DNA of 64,000 nucleotides, from NCBI RefSeq assembly GCF_004684055.1, contig NZ_SRIB01000006.1, forward strand, positions 1-64,000, written 5' to 3'. The stretch comes from Soehngenia longivitae. GTDB lineage: Bacteria > Bacillota > Clostridia > Tissierellales > Tissierellaceae. Numbering within the stretch: the first letter of the stretch is position 1; the number at the start of each line of letters is the position of its first letter. Under the pieces are notes generated by a model. That model had not been told where the DNA came from. It did not search any database and saw only the letters and a program-made list of their open reading frames with translations. Position numbers and translations under genes: made by a program. Below, piece after piece: positions 1-7,735 of this stretch.

Positions 1-95
1 AATAGAGAAAGAAAGTCATCTTGATTTTGATTATAAAACTTATCAAAATCATTAGAAATATCACAAAGATTTAATTGCTTAGCTGAAACTGGCAT
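1..95 (-). CDS. Transposase, N-terminal part (runs off left edge)
   Basis: The minus strand opens with ATG at 95-93 behind a good ribosome binding site (AGAAAGGAG, about 6 nt upstream), and the frame stays open to the window edge. The 31 visible residues (MPVSAKQLNLCDISNDFDKF and on) resemble the start of clostridial DDE transposases of the IS1182/IS4 kind, which begin with a short polar segment followed by an aspartate/lysine-rich helix. Only the N-terminus is visible, so neither family nor completeness can be fixed. The identification rests on a short, weakly diagnostic stretch. Confidence 0.4.
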   Translation of the reverse strand, partial: MPVSAKQLNLCDISNDFDKFYNQNQDDFLSL

Positions 96-245
96 AAGAT
101 TCTCCTTTCTGTTTTTGTTTTGAGTTATACACATTTTGACACTGTATATATACCCAAAATGGGGTGAATCTAGCCATTTCAATATAAACAAAGGCAGTAA
201 ATATGCGAGTTGGAGAGTTCTGCAACGAGCTACTTTTAATTCTAT

Positions 246-295
246 ATAGGAGGATGCCGATTGTCTGTTTTATTTTTATAATAACATCCTCCTAT
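246..295. repeat. Inverted repeat (hairpin) in the left intergenic region
   Basis: An 11-bp perfect inverted repeat, ATAGGAGGATG at 246-256 and CATCCTCCTAT at 285-295, is separated by 28 nt of AT-rich sequence. Neither side has a T-tract of terminator type. In an RNA read rightward the left arm holds an AGGAGG-like sequence that the right arm would sequester. It may be an insertion-sequence end or a relic; no gene follows. Confidence 0.4.
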
Positions 296-342
296 TTTAA
301 CATACTAATCTTTTTTGTTATAATCAAAGCGAATCAATAATT

Positions 343-368
343 GACAGCAAATTTTGACAGCAAATTTT
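343..368. repeat. 13-bp tandem duplication
   Basis: GACAGCAAATTTT occurs twice head to tail (343-355 and 356-368) with no mismatch. It lies in non-coding sequence between the transposase start and the nucleosidase gene. It looks like a simple slippage duplication. The rest of 296-760 holds only the short reading frame listed separately. Confidence 0.6.
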
Positions 369-487
369 GATAGGAATCCACCAGTTAAAATATAATATTG
401 CTATTTTTGATATCAACTTTGGCACTTTCTATTGTATCCTTAAAATGGTTTATCCACTTTATATTCTATATTCTTTAATTCCATAAT

Positions 488-640
488 TCATATATGGTAC
501 AACAACACTTTTATAGTATTTTCCTTATCCCTGTTATAGACATTCTGCCAATCTATATCATTGACTATTTCCTCTCCAAATGAAAATGAAATTATTAAAA
601 CCTTATCATTAGAATTAATATATATCTCTACTATATCCAT
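488..640 (-). CDS. Small ORF or gene fragment, unknown
   Basis: A 50-residue minus-strand frame from ATG at 640 to TGA at 488 (starts MDIVEIYINSNDKVLIISF). The frame is open for eight more residues upstream of the ATG, and a GGAGAG lies some distance upstream in another frame. The alternating hydrophobic and charged pattern looks like real protein sequence (a beta-strand pair followed by a helix) rather than noise. Its short length and lack of a proper ribosome binding site suggest a remnant of a longer gene. I do not recognise the family. Confidence 0.2.
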   Translation of the reverse strand: MDIVEIYINSNDKVLIISFSFGEEIVNDIDWQNVYNRDKENTIKVLLYHI

Positions 641-762
641 TGCCCAATTTTCGATAAAATCATATCACTAAATAGCATATTTACCATAGATATTCTCTCC
701 TTAATCAAGCAGCATAATACTAATGCAACAAACTTATTTAGTTCAGCTTTTATAAATGATGT

Positions 763-1467
763 TCATCTAAACTCGGAAATACTTATTAAGTCTAACATAT
801 TCAATATAATCATTGCAGAGTTATTTGCTGCTATAATTTCAAATTCATCATAATTTAAAGTAGCATTATCATCTGCATTATCAGATATACTCCGTATGAT
901 AATAAAGGGTACTTCATTAATTTCTGCTACATGACCAATAGCTGCTCCTTCCATCTCCACACAATAAGGATTGTATCTACTTATAATCTTTTCTTTTAAT
1001 TCATCTTCACAAACAAATGTTTCTCCAGTTACAATTCTACCGATATGATAATTATACTCTTTAGGTGACATATTTTCATAAGCTTTAACTGCTATTTCTA
1101 CTAATTGCTTATTGGCGGTAAAAAATTCTTTAAAAGGAAAGTAAGTCTTCATCTGAGTTTGTCTAACATCATGGTATGTAACATTTTCTGAAATAACAAT
1201 ATCACATAAGCCCACCTTTTTATTCAAACTTCCACCAATACCAGTATTAATAATTTCTGTTACATTAAATCTATCAATTAATATTTGTGTGCAACTGGCA
1301 GCATTTACTTTCCCTATACCACATGAAGTTAAAATTATATTCAAGCCTTTATATTTTCCTATGTAGAATATAAATCCAGCATATTTTCTTTCATCTTCTA
1401 TTATTATTTTATTCTTTATCAATTCTATTTCAATATTCATTGCACCAATAATTCCAATAGTTTTCAA
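763..1467 (-). CDS. mtnN: 5'-methylthioadenosine/S-adenosylhomocysteine nucleosidase
   Basis: This cytosolic enzyme hydrolyses MTA and SAH to adenine plus the thioribose product, feeding methionine salvage and removing SAH. The 234-residue length is normal for the MtnN/Pfs family. The family signatures are visible: N-terminal IGIIGAMNIEI, the glycine-rich NTGIGGSL, the VEMEGAAIGHVA purine-binding segment with its catalytic glutamate, and IIRSISDNAD near the C-terminus with the catalytic aspartate. The start is a TTG (1465-1467), placed by GGGAGG 8 nt upstream; the next in-frame ATG would remove the first beta strand. It is monocistronic, and the downstream side faces degraded sequence. Confidence 0.92.
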   Translation of the reverse strand: MKTIGIIGAMNIEIELIKNKIIIEDERKYAGFIFYIGKYKGLNIILTSCGIGKVNAASCTQILIDRFNVTEIINTGIGGSLNKKVGLCDIVISENVTYHDVRQTQMKTYFPFKEFFTANKQLVEIAVKAYENMSPKEYNYHIGRIVTGETFVCEDELKEKIISRYNPYCVEMEGAAIGHVAEINEVPFIIIRSISDNADDNATLNYDEFEIIAANNSAMIILNMLDLISISEFR

Positions 1468-1578
1468 CTATACATCCTCCCTTATTATGCACTTATCTAC
1501 ATACACGTAACTACCATCATCCTAATATATTTATACTAAATAAATGTCAACTATTACTATTTAAGAACCAAAATCCCG

Positions 1579-1608
1579 CTAAATGCAAGTTAAAATAAAA
1601 CACTTTTT
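1579..1608 (-). repeat. 30-bp repeat, copy A (inverted copy at 21717-21746)
   Basis: Read on the minus strand this segment is AAAAAGTGTTTTATTTTAAC followed by TTGCATTTAG. The same 30 bases occur on the plus strand at 21717-21746 with a single T/C difference. The two copies are in opposite orientation and lie 20 kb apart, bracketing most of the degraded accessory genes. The flanks differ, so they look like ends of a related mobile element or miniature element. Confidence 0.6.
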
Positions 1609-1653
1609 CTAAATCAAAAAGAGTTTCCAAATAGGTTTAAGAGCTATTTACCC

Positions 1654-2046
1654 TTAATATCTTTTCTCATAAAAACGGCTGATAAAAATCATAATAATAG
1701 GATCTATAACTATCATGCTACCTGCTATAATAGCAGGTATGTACCATTCATACACTATAAATACAACTGTTATGATTCCAATGAATGAAATTAAAACAAC
1801 TGAGTTCATAGCATTTACTTTATCTCTTATCATTTCATTTCTTTCATCTTTTGAGAGAATATTATATTCTTTATCTTTTGCAATCATTTTGTTATGAATG
1901 ACATTTACATGTGTAATTGCGAGTACAAAAGAAAATAAAATAGTGACAGCTGTTTGAGTTGATCTATTTAAATCTAGAGTAAAAATAACTATTAGCAAAA
2001 CTAATGAAATTAAGTATCCTAAATACCATTTTTTATTATTCTTCAT
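1654..2046 (-). CDS. Small integral membrane protein (DUF2178-like) paired with XRE regulator
   Basis: This 130-residue protein begins MKNNKKWYLGYLISLVLLIV. It has two hydrophobic segments in the N-terminal half, a cytosolic loop with SKDERNEMIRDK, and two further membrane segments. The DER-x-x-IRDK loop before a membrane helix is typical of small DUF2178-type proteins that sit behind XRE regulators. The start at 2046 is chosen because AAGGAGG lies 6 nt upstream; longer frames reach into the regulator. It overlaps the end of the XRE gene by 11 nt, indicating translational coupling. The function is unknown; in related pairs the membrane protein is the regulated partner. Confidence 0.6.
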   Translation of the reverse strand: MKNNKKWYLGYLISLVLLIVIFTLDLNRSTQTAVTILFSFVLAITHVNVIHNKMIAKDKEYNILSKDERNEMIRDKVNAMNSVVLISFIGIITVVFIVYEWYIPAIIAGSMIVIDPIIMIFISRFYEKRY

Positions 2047-2245
2047 TTTCATCCTCCTTGTAAATAAAAATTTCTTCAATTGGCACGCCAAAGTATCTAG
2101 AAATTTTAAATGCTAAAATAATTGATGGATTGTACCTGCCATTTTCTAGCGATCCAATTGTTTGTCTAGATACTTCAAGAGCTGATGCTAATTCTTCTTG
2201 GGTGATTCCTTTTTTCTTTCTAAGTTCTTCCAATTTGTTTTCCAT
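2036..2245 (-). CDS. XRE/Cro-type transcriptional regulator (YozG-like)
   Basis: A 69-residue minimal helix-turn-helix protein, almost entirely one HTH_3 domain: LEELRKKKGITQEELASAL, then VSRQTIGSLENGRYNPS as the recognition helix region, and a short C-terminal tail. It has GGAGG upstream of the ATG and is co-transcribed with the overlapping membrane protein gene. Two near-identical palindromes flank the promoter immediately upstream, so autoregulation is likely. Proteins of this size and shape are common single-domain regulators in Firmicutes. Confidence 0.88.
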   Translation of the reverse strand: MENKLEELRKKKGITQEELASALEVSRQTIGSLENGRYNPSIILAFKISRYFGVPIEEIFIYKEDENEE

Positions 2246-2261
2246 ATTACCTCCTAAAAAA

Positions 2262-2320
2262 GTAAAGCATGCTTTACATATATTATATCAATTATTTTTT
2301 TATATGTAAAGTATACTTTC
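2262..2320 (-). promoter_or_regulatory. Promoter of the XRE pair with two palindromic operators
   Basis: On the minus strand a -35 TTTACA (2305-2310), a 17-bp spacer and a perfect -10 TATAAT (2282-2287) lead into the XRE gene. A 16-bp perfect palindrome GTAAAGCATGCTTTAC (2262-2277) lies just downstream of the -10. A second, GTAAAGTATACTTTC (2306-2320, 12-bp perfect core), overlaps the -35. Both share AAAG-YATR-CTTT, so they are probably operators for the XRE protein itself. Confidence 0.75.
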
Positions 2321-2354
2321 CGTTTATATGAATTTAAATTTTCATGTTACATAC

Positions 2355-2387
2355 AAAAAAGAGAGCAAGTCTTATTTGCCCTCTCTT
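2355..2387 (-). terminator. Rho-independent terminator of the merR gene
   Basis: On the minus strand GAGAGGGCAA and TTGCTCTC form a stem with one bulged base around a 7-nt loop, followed by a run of six T. It sits 20 nt after the MerR stop codon and upstream of the XRE promoter, separating the two units. Confidence 0.75.
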
Positions 2388-2406
2388 CTTTTAAAAATAA
2401 CAAAAT

Positions 2407-3273
2407 TTATTTATAGTCAGGAAATCTCTCTAAAAATACCTCATTTGCTTTCAATAGATTTTCATAATATTTATCATATGATGGTGATAGTTTTCTCATA
2501 GCAGGTATAAATATGTCATTATATCCACTACTTTCTCCAAAAGCCTTCATAGTTTCCATTAGAATTCCATAAGGAGAGGATAAATATTCATCAGAATCCT
2601 TGAAATCTTGGTATTTTTTGATTTCCTCTGAGTAATCCATTAGAAATTTTTCAGGGTTTTCAATGCTTTGTAATTTGTTGTTTTCTATTTCTTCAATTCT
2701 GTCATCTGTCCAAAAATCTAGTGCCTCATCAATCTCATTTAGGATGTCATGTGGTAATTCTGGTGGATTTATGCTGTCTAAAAAATCAATAATTGTGTTA
2801 TAAGCTTCTTCTTGTTCTTCTGTCTTGATGGGTTCTTCCAAAAATCTACTAAAATGAATTAAATAAAACCTCCCATAAAACCCTGGGAATATCTCTAATA
2901 GCCTTTCCTTTATAGATTTCTTTTTGTTTAATTCTCTAATTTCTTCATTTATCTCTTCTAAGTCTGCATTGTATAAAAGTTTTTCTAACAATTCAGTTTG
3001 TTTGTTCCTTAATTCATTTTCAATTTGTTTGTTGATAATACATTTTCTCAATTCTTCTTTGGAAAATTTTGATTCTGTGATTTTTCTTATTTCGTTTAAT
3101 GATAATCCTAGCGATCTAAATAGACTCACTTCTTTTAATTTATTAACATCAGATTCGCTAAATTCCCTATACCCATTTTCATCCTGTTTTGGATTTATGA
3201 TTCCTTTTTCTTGATAATAATTTATAGCCTTTTTTGTTAATCCAGTAATGTTTGCTACTTCATTTATTTTCAT
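2407..3273 (-). CDS. MerR-family transcriptional regulator with long C-terminal sensor domain
   Basis: The protein has 288 residues. The N-terminal 70 are a classical MerR winged helix: KINEVANITGLTKKAINYYQ, then the wing with GYREFSESDV and LFRSLGLSLNEI. A coiled coil follows to about residue 125, then a roughly 160-residue all-helical acidic domain resembling effector-binding domains of TipA-like regulators. It has no obvious metal-binding cysteines, so the ligand is probably organic. Its own promoter has the 19-bp spacer and dyad typical of MerR targets. A degraded relative of its C-terminus and promoter occurs at 11014-11170. Confidence 0.85.
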   Translation of the reverse strand: MKINEVANITGLTKKAINYYQEKGIINPKQDENGYREFSESDVNKLKEVSLFRSLGLSLNEIRKITESKFSKEELRKCIINKQIENELRNKQTELLEKLLYNADLEEINEEIRELNKKKSIKERLLEIFPGFYGRFYLIHFSRFLEEPIKTEEQEEAYNTIIDFLDSINPPELPHDILNEIDEALDFWTDDRIEEIENNKLQSIENPEKFLMDYSEEIKKYQDFKDSDEYLSSPYGILMETMKAFGESSGYNDIFIPAMRKLSPSYDKYYENLLKANEVFLERFPDYK

Positions 3274-3292
3274 AAAAACACCTCCTAGATTA

Positions 3293-3323
3293 ACTATAAG
3301 CTATTCCCTAAGGGATTAGTCAA
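3293..3323 (-). promoter_or_regulatory. MerR-type promoter with 19-bp spacer and dyad
   Basis: On the minus strand TTGACT (3318-3323) and TATAGT (3293-3298) are separated by 19 bp, the overlong spacing that MerR-family activators correct by DNA distortion. The spacer carries the near-perfect dyad CTATTCCCTAAGGGATTAG (3301-3319; 8 of 9 pairs). Position and structure predict autoregulation of the adjacent merR gene. Confidence 0.7.
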
Positions 3324-3324
3324 A

Positions 3325-3484
3325 TCAAAACTAAATTTATAATATTTTAATTTATAATTCTAATTATTCGACAATCGCTATAGCATTTAAGTCAATATTA
3401 TTAAACTGATTTTTCAACATGTCATTGTGAGTGACCATTATAAAAGAATATTGACTAGACAATTTATCAACTAAAAAATTCATG
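3325..3484 (-). pseudogene. 160-bp duplicate of the ABC exporter 3' end (direct repeat copy 1)
   Basis: This stretch matches 6112-6271 base for base. It carries the last 40 codons of the downstream ABC exporter (MNFLVDKLSSQYSFIMVTHN and on) plus 39 bp of its 3' flank. Similarity stops abruptly at 3484/6271. It cannot be functional. The upstream boundary abuts the merR promoter at a shared TCAAAA. Nothing else is seen in 3485-3604. Confidence 0.85.
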
Positions 3485-3604
3485 TTGAATATAAGAAACA
3501 AGCCGCATAATTAATATTATCCAAAAGTCCGGATTAACGGGTTATCCTCAATTCCCCTGATACTTATTACATCAATATTTGTTGAAGAACAGTTATTGTT
3601 TATG

Positions 3605-4300
3605 TTAATTCTTATTTCTAAATTTTAACCTTAAAATATTAAAATATACAGATCCTGTAAGATTTATAAGAATATGCATTAATATACTCATCCAAAGTGA
3701 ACGAGTTAGTAAAACTAAAAATCCTATTGCATTGCCTATAATGACAATCATAAAAAATCCAAAAATATAATCTTTGCTTAATTTAAAATTATATTCATAG
3801 TTGATATGAAATAAAGCAAATAATATGGAACTTATTATTACGAAAGGTTCTTCATATTTTATTATTGGAAATTTATTAAGTAAATTCATTAATATAATAC
3901 CCCTAAATAATATTTCCTCAAAAATAGGAGTAATAAAGCAAAAATAATAAAACTCTTTACTATCCCAACTCAATGCTGCAGCACTTTTGAATAGATTCTG
4001 ACTGTTTAAAGAGTAATATGCCAACAATCCCAGTATCCATGGAATTATATGCTTGAAAGCTTCTTTAATATATAAAATATCTCCCCAAGGTTTATATTCA
4101 CCAGGTATAACAAAATTTAGTAATATTAGTAACACAGAGCCCCATATGAAAGTGAAAGGACTAGACCAAAGCCGCCTATTCTCACTTAGCCAATTTCCTT
4201 TATATAAAATCCTCTCTAAAATTGTATAGAGAAAAAATGCTAGTATTATAATTATCAATTTCATATAATCATTTTTCGTATGATTAATTTTAAAAACCAT
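3605..4300 (-). CDS. CPBP-family intramembrane protease (Abi/CAAX-like)
   Basis: A 231-residue polytopic membrane protein with about six hydrophobic segments. The three CPBP motifs are present: FEEILFRG (EExxxR glutamate pair), FALFHINYEY (FxxxH) and SILMHILIN (HxxxN), so the metal-independent glutamate/histidine active site looks intact. In Firmicutes such proteins often sit in bacteriocin clusters, as immunity factors or in leader processing. Here it is the last gene after the two ABC exporters and the TetM-like GTPase on the same strand. It lies inside the segment bracketed by the 160-bp direct repeat, so it probably arrived or moved together with the GTPase gene. Confidence 0.8.
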   Translation of the reverse strand: MVFKINHTKNDYMKLIIIILAFFLYTILERILYKGNWLSENRRLWSSPFTFIWGSVLLILLNFVIPGEYKPWGDILYIKEAFKHIIPWILGLLAYYSLNSQNLFKSAAALSWDSKEFYYFCFITPIFEEILFRGIILMNLLNKFPIIKYEEPFVIISSILFALFHINYEYNFKLSKDYIFGFFMIVIIGNAIGFLVLLTRSLWMSILMHILINLTGSVYFNILRLKFRNKN

Positions 4301-4409
4301 ACTCTCCTTATATAATATATTTAGATTTTAGAGGAGAATCTATTTAACCTTTAACATAAGTTAACAATATGATCTGCAAAATTAATTAGTTCAGGATTAT
4401 GCAAAATTA

Positions 4410-6029
4410 TTATAAATATAGTATATCTTGCATGTCAATTATTGGTATTGATTTCCAAACATAATCACGAAATTTATCTAAATCTTTTAAAGCTAAATAT
4501 CCTTCCGCATTATTACCATTATATACTGCTTTTTTCATAGAATTTAAAACTTGATAAGGGTTGTCAAGCCCTGAATATATTTTAATATGTGGTTCTAAAA
4601 CTTTTGTATCTGTTTTACTTAAACATTTTTTTATAACTAAAGGACTTAACTTTCTAAAATCCGAAGGTGAACTTGCTACACTATCTATTTGTGCTGCTAG
4701 TAAAATAAATTTAACATCTGTTAATTCATTGCCTTTTTTCCCTAATACTTTAATATTATTCCTAATTCCTTCCTGAGCTCCAATTATATATGAATTAGGA
4801 AAATGACTTGTATTTAATTTACTCTCAAATGTAATGATATTATTACAGCCCTTTATAGGTACTAACTTATATTTCAAAGAAGCATAATAAGGATTTCCTT
4901 CTTCAAACATTCTTATCTCTGATATAACCTCTTCTAATATAGTTTCTTTCAAAGCTATTTTAGGTTTTGTAGTCTCACACAATATATTGAACCTTTCTTT
5001 TAAAATCCAGAGTATATAATCTATTAATAAATGGCCACTAACTCTACATGTTATTACATTATTATCCGCACTAACTATACTAAAGTTATTATTCTCTAAT
5101 TCAATCATTTTAAAATATTTCATATAATTTTTATTATGGGATTCATATACTTTAAATCCAACAGTGTAAAGTTTATTTGGAAAATAATTAATTTTAAATT
5201 GATATCCATTTTCAGATATTATATCTCCTACTGCAACATTCGGTATATCCTTGACTACAGCTATATCATTTGCAGATACAATTTCACAATTATCCAAGCG
5301 TGTTCCATTTATACAAAATAAATTATTTAATTTTATTTTTCTAGAATTAATATTTATATGTTGTTTTATTCTAAGAGGTTGATTAAATAATCGAATATAT
5401 ATTTCATTTCCTGTTGAGTAATGATTCACTTTGTATACTAGTCCATATATGCCTCCTATAAAATTATTCACATTAAAACTTTCAATTGAATCAATTATCT
5501 TCGATATGTTTAATTTGTTTAATGCTGATCCATATATAATAGATATCACATTATCTAGATAATTGTTTTTCTGTAATGTACTAATTTTATCTTCTACTTC
5601 TTGCAAATTATCACAAAGATCTATTTTATTTATAAATAATATTATTGGTGTTTTTTCTCGTTTAAGCAATTTGATGACTTCATATATATACAATGTATTA
5701 TTTTGATTACATGCTAATACAACTATTGCTAAATCAATTGCTTTAATTGTAATATTTACATTATTTATAAAATCAATATGTCCTGGATTATCTAATAAAT
5801 TATACTTATTAGAATTTCGATAGAATGATACTGTGTTTTCTTTAAAGGTGATTCCACGCTTCCTTTCAATTTCTAAGTTATCAACTGTAGTATTTCCTGC
5901 CTTGATTGTACCAGAACTAGTTATTACCCCTAAATATTCCAACATAGCCTCTGTTAGTGTTGTTTTCCCACTATCTACATGTCCATAAATTCCTATATTT
6001 ATCGTTTTAATAGTTTTTATACCATTCAT
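4410..6029 (-). CDS. Short TetM/TetO-like ribosome-protection GTPase
   Basis: This 539-residue translational GTPase belongs to the EF-G-like ribosomal protection group. The GTPase motifs are complete: G1 GHVDSGKTTL (about 16-25), switch I ERKRGITFKENTVSF, G3 DNPGH, G4 NKID and a G5-like SALN. Later segments align by eye with TetM domains IV-V: NPYYASLKYKLVPI, SPSDFRKLSPLVIKKCL and TKVLEPHIKIY. It is about 100 residues shorter than TetM (639). It lacks most of the C-terminal tail, and the domain IV loop that reads YSPV in TetM is different. It is therefore unlikely to be a standard tetracycline determinant. Its place behind ABC exporters suggests self-protection against a ribosome-targeting product. 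Start: ATG preceded by TTAGGA. Confidence 0.8.
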   Translation of the reverse strand: MNGIKTIKTINIGIYGHVDSGKTTLTEAMLEYLGVITSSGTIKAGNTTVDNLEIERKRGITFKENTVSFYRNSNKYNLLDNPGHIDFINNVNITIKAIDLAIVVLACNQNNTLYIYEVIKLLKREKTPIILFINKIDLCDNLQEVEDKISTLQKNNYLDNVISIIYGSALNKLNISKIIDSIESFNVNNFIGGIYGLVYKVNHYSTGNEIYIRLFNQPLRIKQHININSRKIKLNNLFCINGTRLDNCEIVSANDIAVVKDIPNVAVGDIISENGYQFKINYFPNKLYTVGFKVYESHNKNYMKYFKMIELENNNFSIVSADNNVITCRVSGHLLIDYILWILKERFNILCETTKPKIALKETILEEVISEIRMFEEGNPYYASLKYKLVPIKGCNNIITFESKLNTSHFPNSYIIGAQEGIRNNIKVLGKKGNELTDVKFILLAAQIDSVASSPSDFRKLSPLVIKKCLSKTDTKVLEPHIKIYSGLDNPYQVLNSMKKAVYNGNNAEGYLALKDLDKFRDYVWKSIPIIDMQDILYL

Positions 6030-6111
6030 ATCCTAACTCCCCATATGGAACAAATAAATAATTATCATTGTATTTAGTTAGTTTTTTTATAAATTACCAT
6101 CCTTAATGATT

Positions 6112-6271
6112 TCAAAACTAAATTTATAATATTTTAATTTATAATTCTAATTATTCGACAATCGCTATAGCATTTAAGTCAATATTATTAAACTGATTTT
6201 TCAACATGTCATTGTGAGTGACCATTATAAAAGAATATTGACTAGACAATTTATCAACTAAAAAATTCATG
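6112..6271 (-). repeat. 160-bp direct repeat copy 2 (in the intact ABC gene)
   Basis: This is the parent copy of 3325-3484: the last 40 codons of the ABC exporter gene and 39 bp beyond. The two copies flank the GTPase and CPBP genes (3485-6111). This is the layout expected if a 2.8-kb cassette was inserted with duplication of the target end, or if a tandem duplication was followed by deletion. Confidence 0.8.
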
Positions 6272-7734
6272 CTTTTATCATCTAGATTTGAGTCGAATTC
6301 ATCTATTAATAATATATTAGGATTTGTAATTAAAGCACGTGCTATTGCTAATCTCTTTTTTTCTCCTTCAGATAATCCAATAGAATCTATATTTAACATA
6401 TAGTTTAAATCATAGTTAATTTTCTTTAAATAATTATTTAGACCTACATATGAGAATATATCTAATAATATTTCATGGCTTATTTCCCTTCCTAACAAAA
6501 CATTGTTAGCTAAAGTATCATTAAAAATATATGTGTTCTGTGGAATATATCCAATTTTATTTGTAAATAGTATATTCTCTTTATATATATTATAGTTATT
6601 AATCATAATATTTCCTGCACTTGGAGGCAATACTCCTATTATTGATTTTAAAATTGTACTTTTCCCTGTACCGTTATTTCCAGATAAAACGTAGTTGTTA
6701 GGAAAATCAAAAGATAAATTTAAATCCTTTAGTATGATATTATCATCATAACCTAAAGTGCAATCCTTTATGTTAATACTTTCAACATCTTCATCTTTTA
6801 TTTGAAAGTTTACTATAGGATTTTCACAGATAAATTCATTTATTTTATCTTTTGATAAGAGTAGACTTTGTACTCCTCTATATAAACTTGTTATAGAGCT
6901 AAATAAGAACGTAAGCCCAGTAGAAATTTGTAAAATCATAAGTAGGGAGTTAAATGGCATTTTACCGATAGATATCAAATAACTTCCATACACTATAACT
7001 ATTATAGTCAAAAAAGATTCCAACAAAATTCCTTCAATTATTCCCAATCTAGTTTTTAATTTACTATATATATGTTCATATTTGTTTAAATTTTTATTTA
7101 AATCTGTTAGTTTATTAGTTATATATTCTTCCATAGAGTACATTTTTATCGTTCTAAGATTATTTGACATTTCATATAGAAACTGGTTTCTCTCAGTTCT
7201 CCATTCTCTTATATCATTCATGATTTTTCTTAATTTCTTTTGAAAAAAAAGATTAATAATTATAAAGAAAACTCCACTCATTAATATAAGAAAAGCCATA
7301 ACTATTGAATATCTACTTAATATTATAATAGAAATTATCCCTGCGATTATGGCCTGTAAGAATATTGCTAACGGCCAGCTATATAAGCTAGATACAGCTT
7401 CAGAATCTTGCTGGAGTAAAAATAGTCCTTTATTATTTTCTATATTTTTCCTAGCTTTTATTAGATGCTCCATGACATTAAGTTTTAATAATCTTCTGTA
7501 TTTAGCTTCTGTATTCTCCATGATATAGCCCACTAAAGGGATAATTATCCAGAAATAAATGCATGCAATAACTATGATTATTAGTAATTTTAAATAATTT
7601 ATATCTTTGCCAAATAAAATCATATAAATATAACCTAATAAAATATTAGCTAAACTAGTTTGAAGTATGTTTAAAATAAAGCTGATTATCGCTAAAGGAT
7701 TTAAAACTTTCTTAAGTATTTTATTTGTATTCAA
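6151..7734 (-). CDS. ABC half-exporter (permease fused to ATPase), second of pair
   Basis: A 527-residue inner-membrane exporter half. About six membrane segments lie within residues 1-290, followed by a nucleotide-binding domain. That domain has Walker A GNNGTGKST, a Q-loop IPQNTYIFND, the variant signature LSEGEKKRL, Walker B NILLIDEFDS and the switch histidine MVTHND. The gene starts 1 bp after the stop of the preceding ABC gene, so the two products very likely form a heterodimer. The non-canonical LSEGE signature and aspartate-rich D-loop suggest asymmetric sites. With a radical SAM remnant upstream and a ribosome-protection GTPase downstream, a role in exporting a modified peptide or antibiotic is inferred. 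Confidence 0.88.
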   Translation of the reverse strand: MNTNKILKKVLNPLAIISFILNILQTSLANILLGYIYMILFGKDINYLKLLIIIVIACIYFWIIIPLVGYIMENTEAKYRRLLKLNVMEHLIKARKNIENNKGLFLLQQDSEAVSSLYSWPLAIFLQAIIAGIISIIILSRYSIVMAFLILMSGVFFIIINLFFQKKLRKIMNDIREWRTERNQFLYEMSNNLRTIKMYSMEEYITNKLTDLNKNLNKYEHIYSKLKTRLGIIEGILLESFLTIIVIVYGSYLISIGKMPFNSLLMILQISTGLTFLFSSITSLYRGVQSLLLSKDKINEFICENPIVNFQIKDEDVESINIKDCTLGYDDNIILKDLNLSFDFPNNYVLSGNNGTGKSTILKSIIGVLPPSAGNIMINNYNIYKENILFTNKIGYIPQNTYIFNDTLANNVLLGREISHEILLDIFSYVGLNNYLKKINYDLNYMLNIDSIGLSEGEKKRLAIARALITNPNILLIDEFDSNLDDKSMNFLVDKLSSQYSFIMVTHNDMLKNQFNNIDLNAIAIVE

Positions 7735-7735
7735 A

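Noticed and set aside
4410-6029. Tetracycline resistance gene tet(M)/tet(O)
   Set aside because: Too short, no C-terminal tail and a different domain IV loop; only the superfamily is supported.
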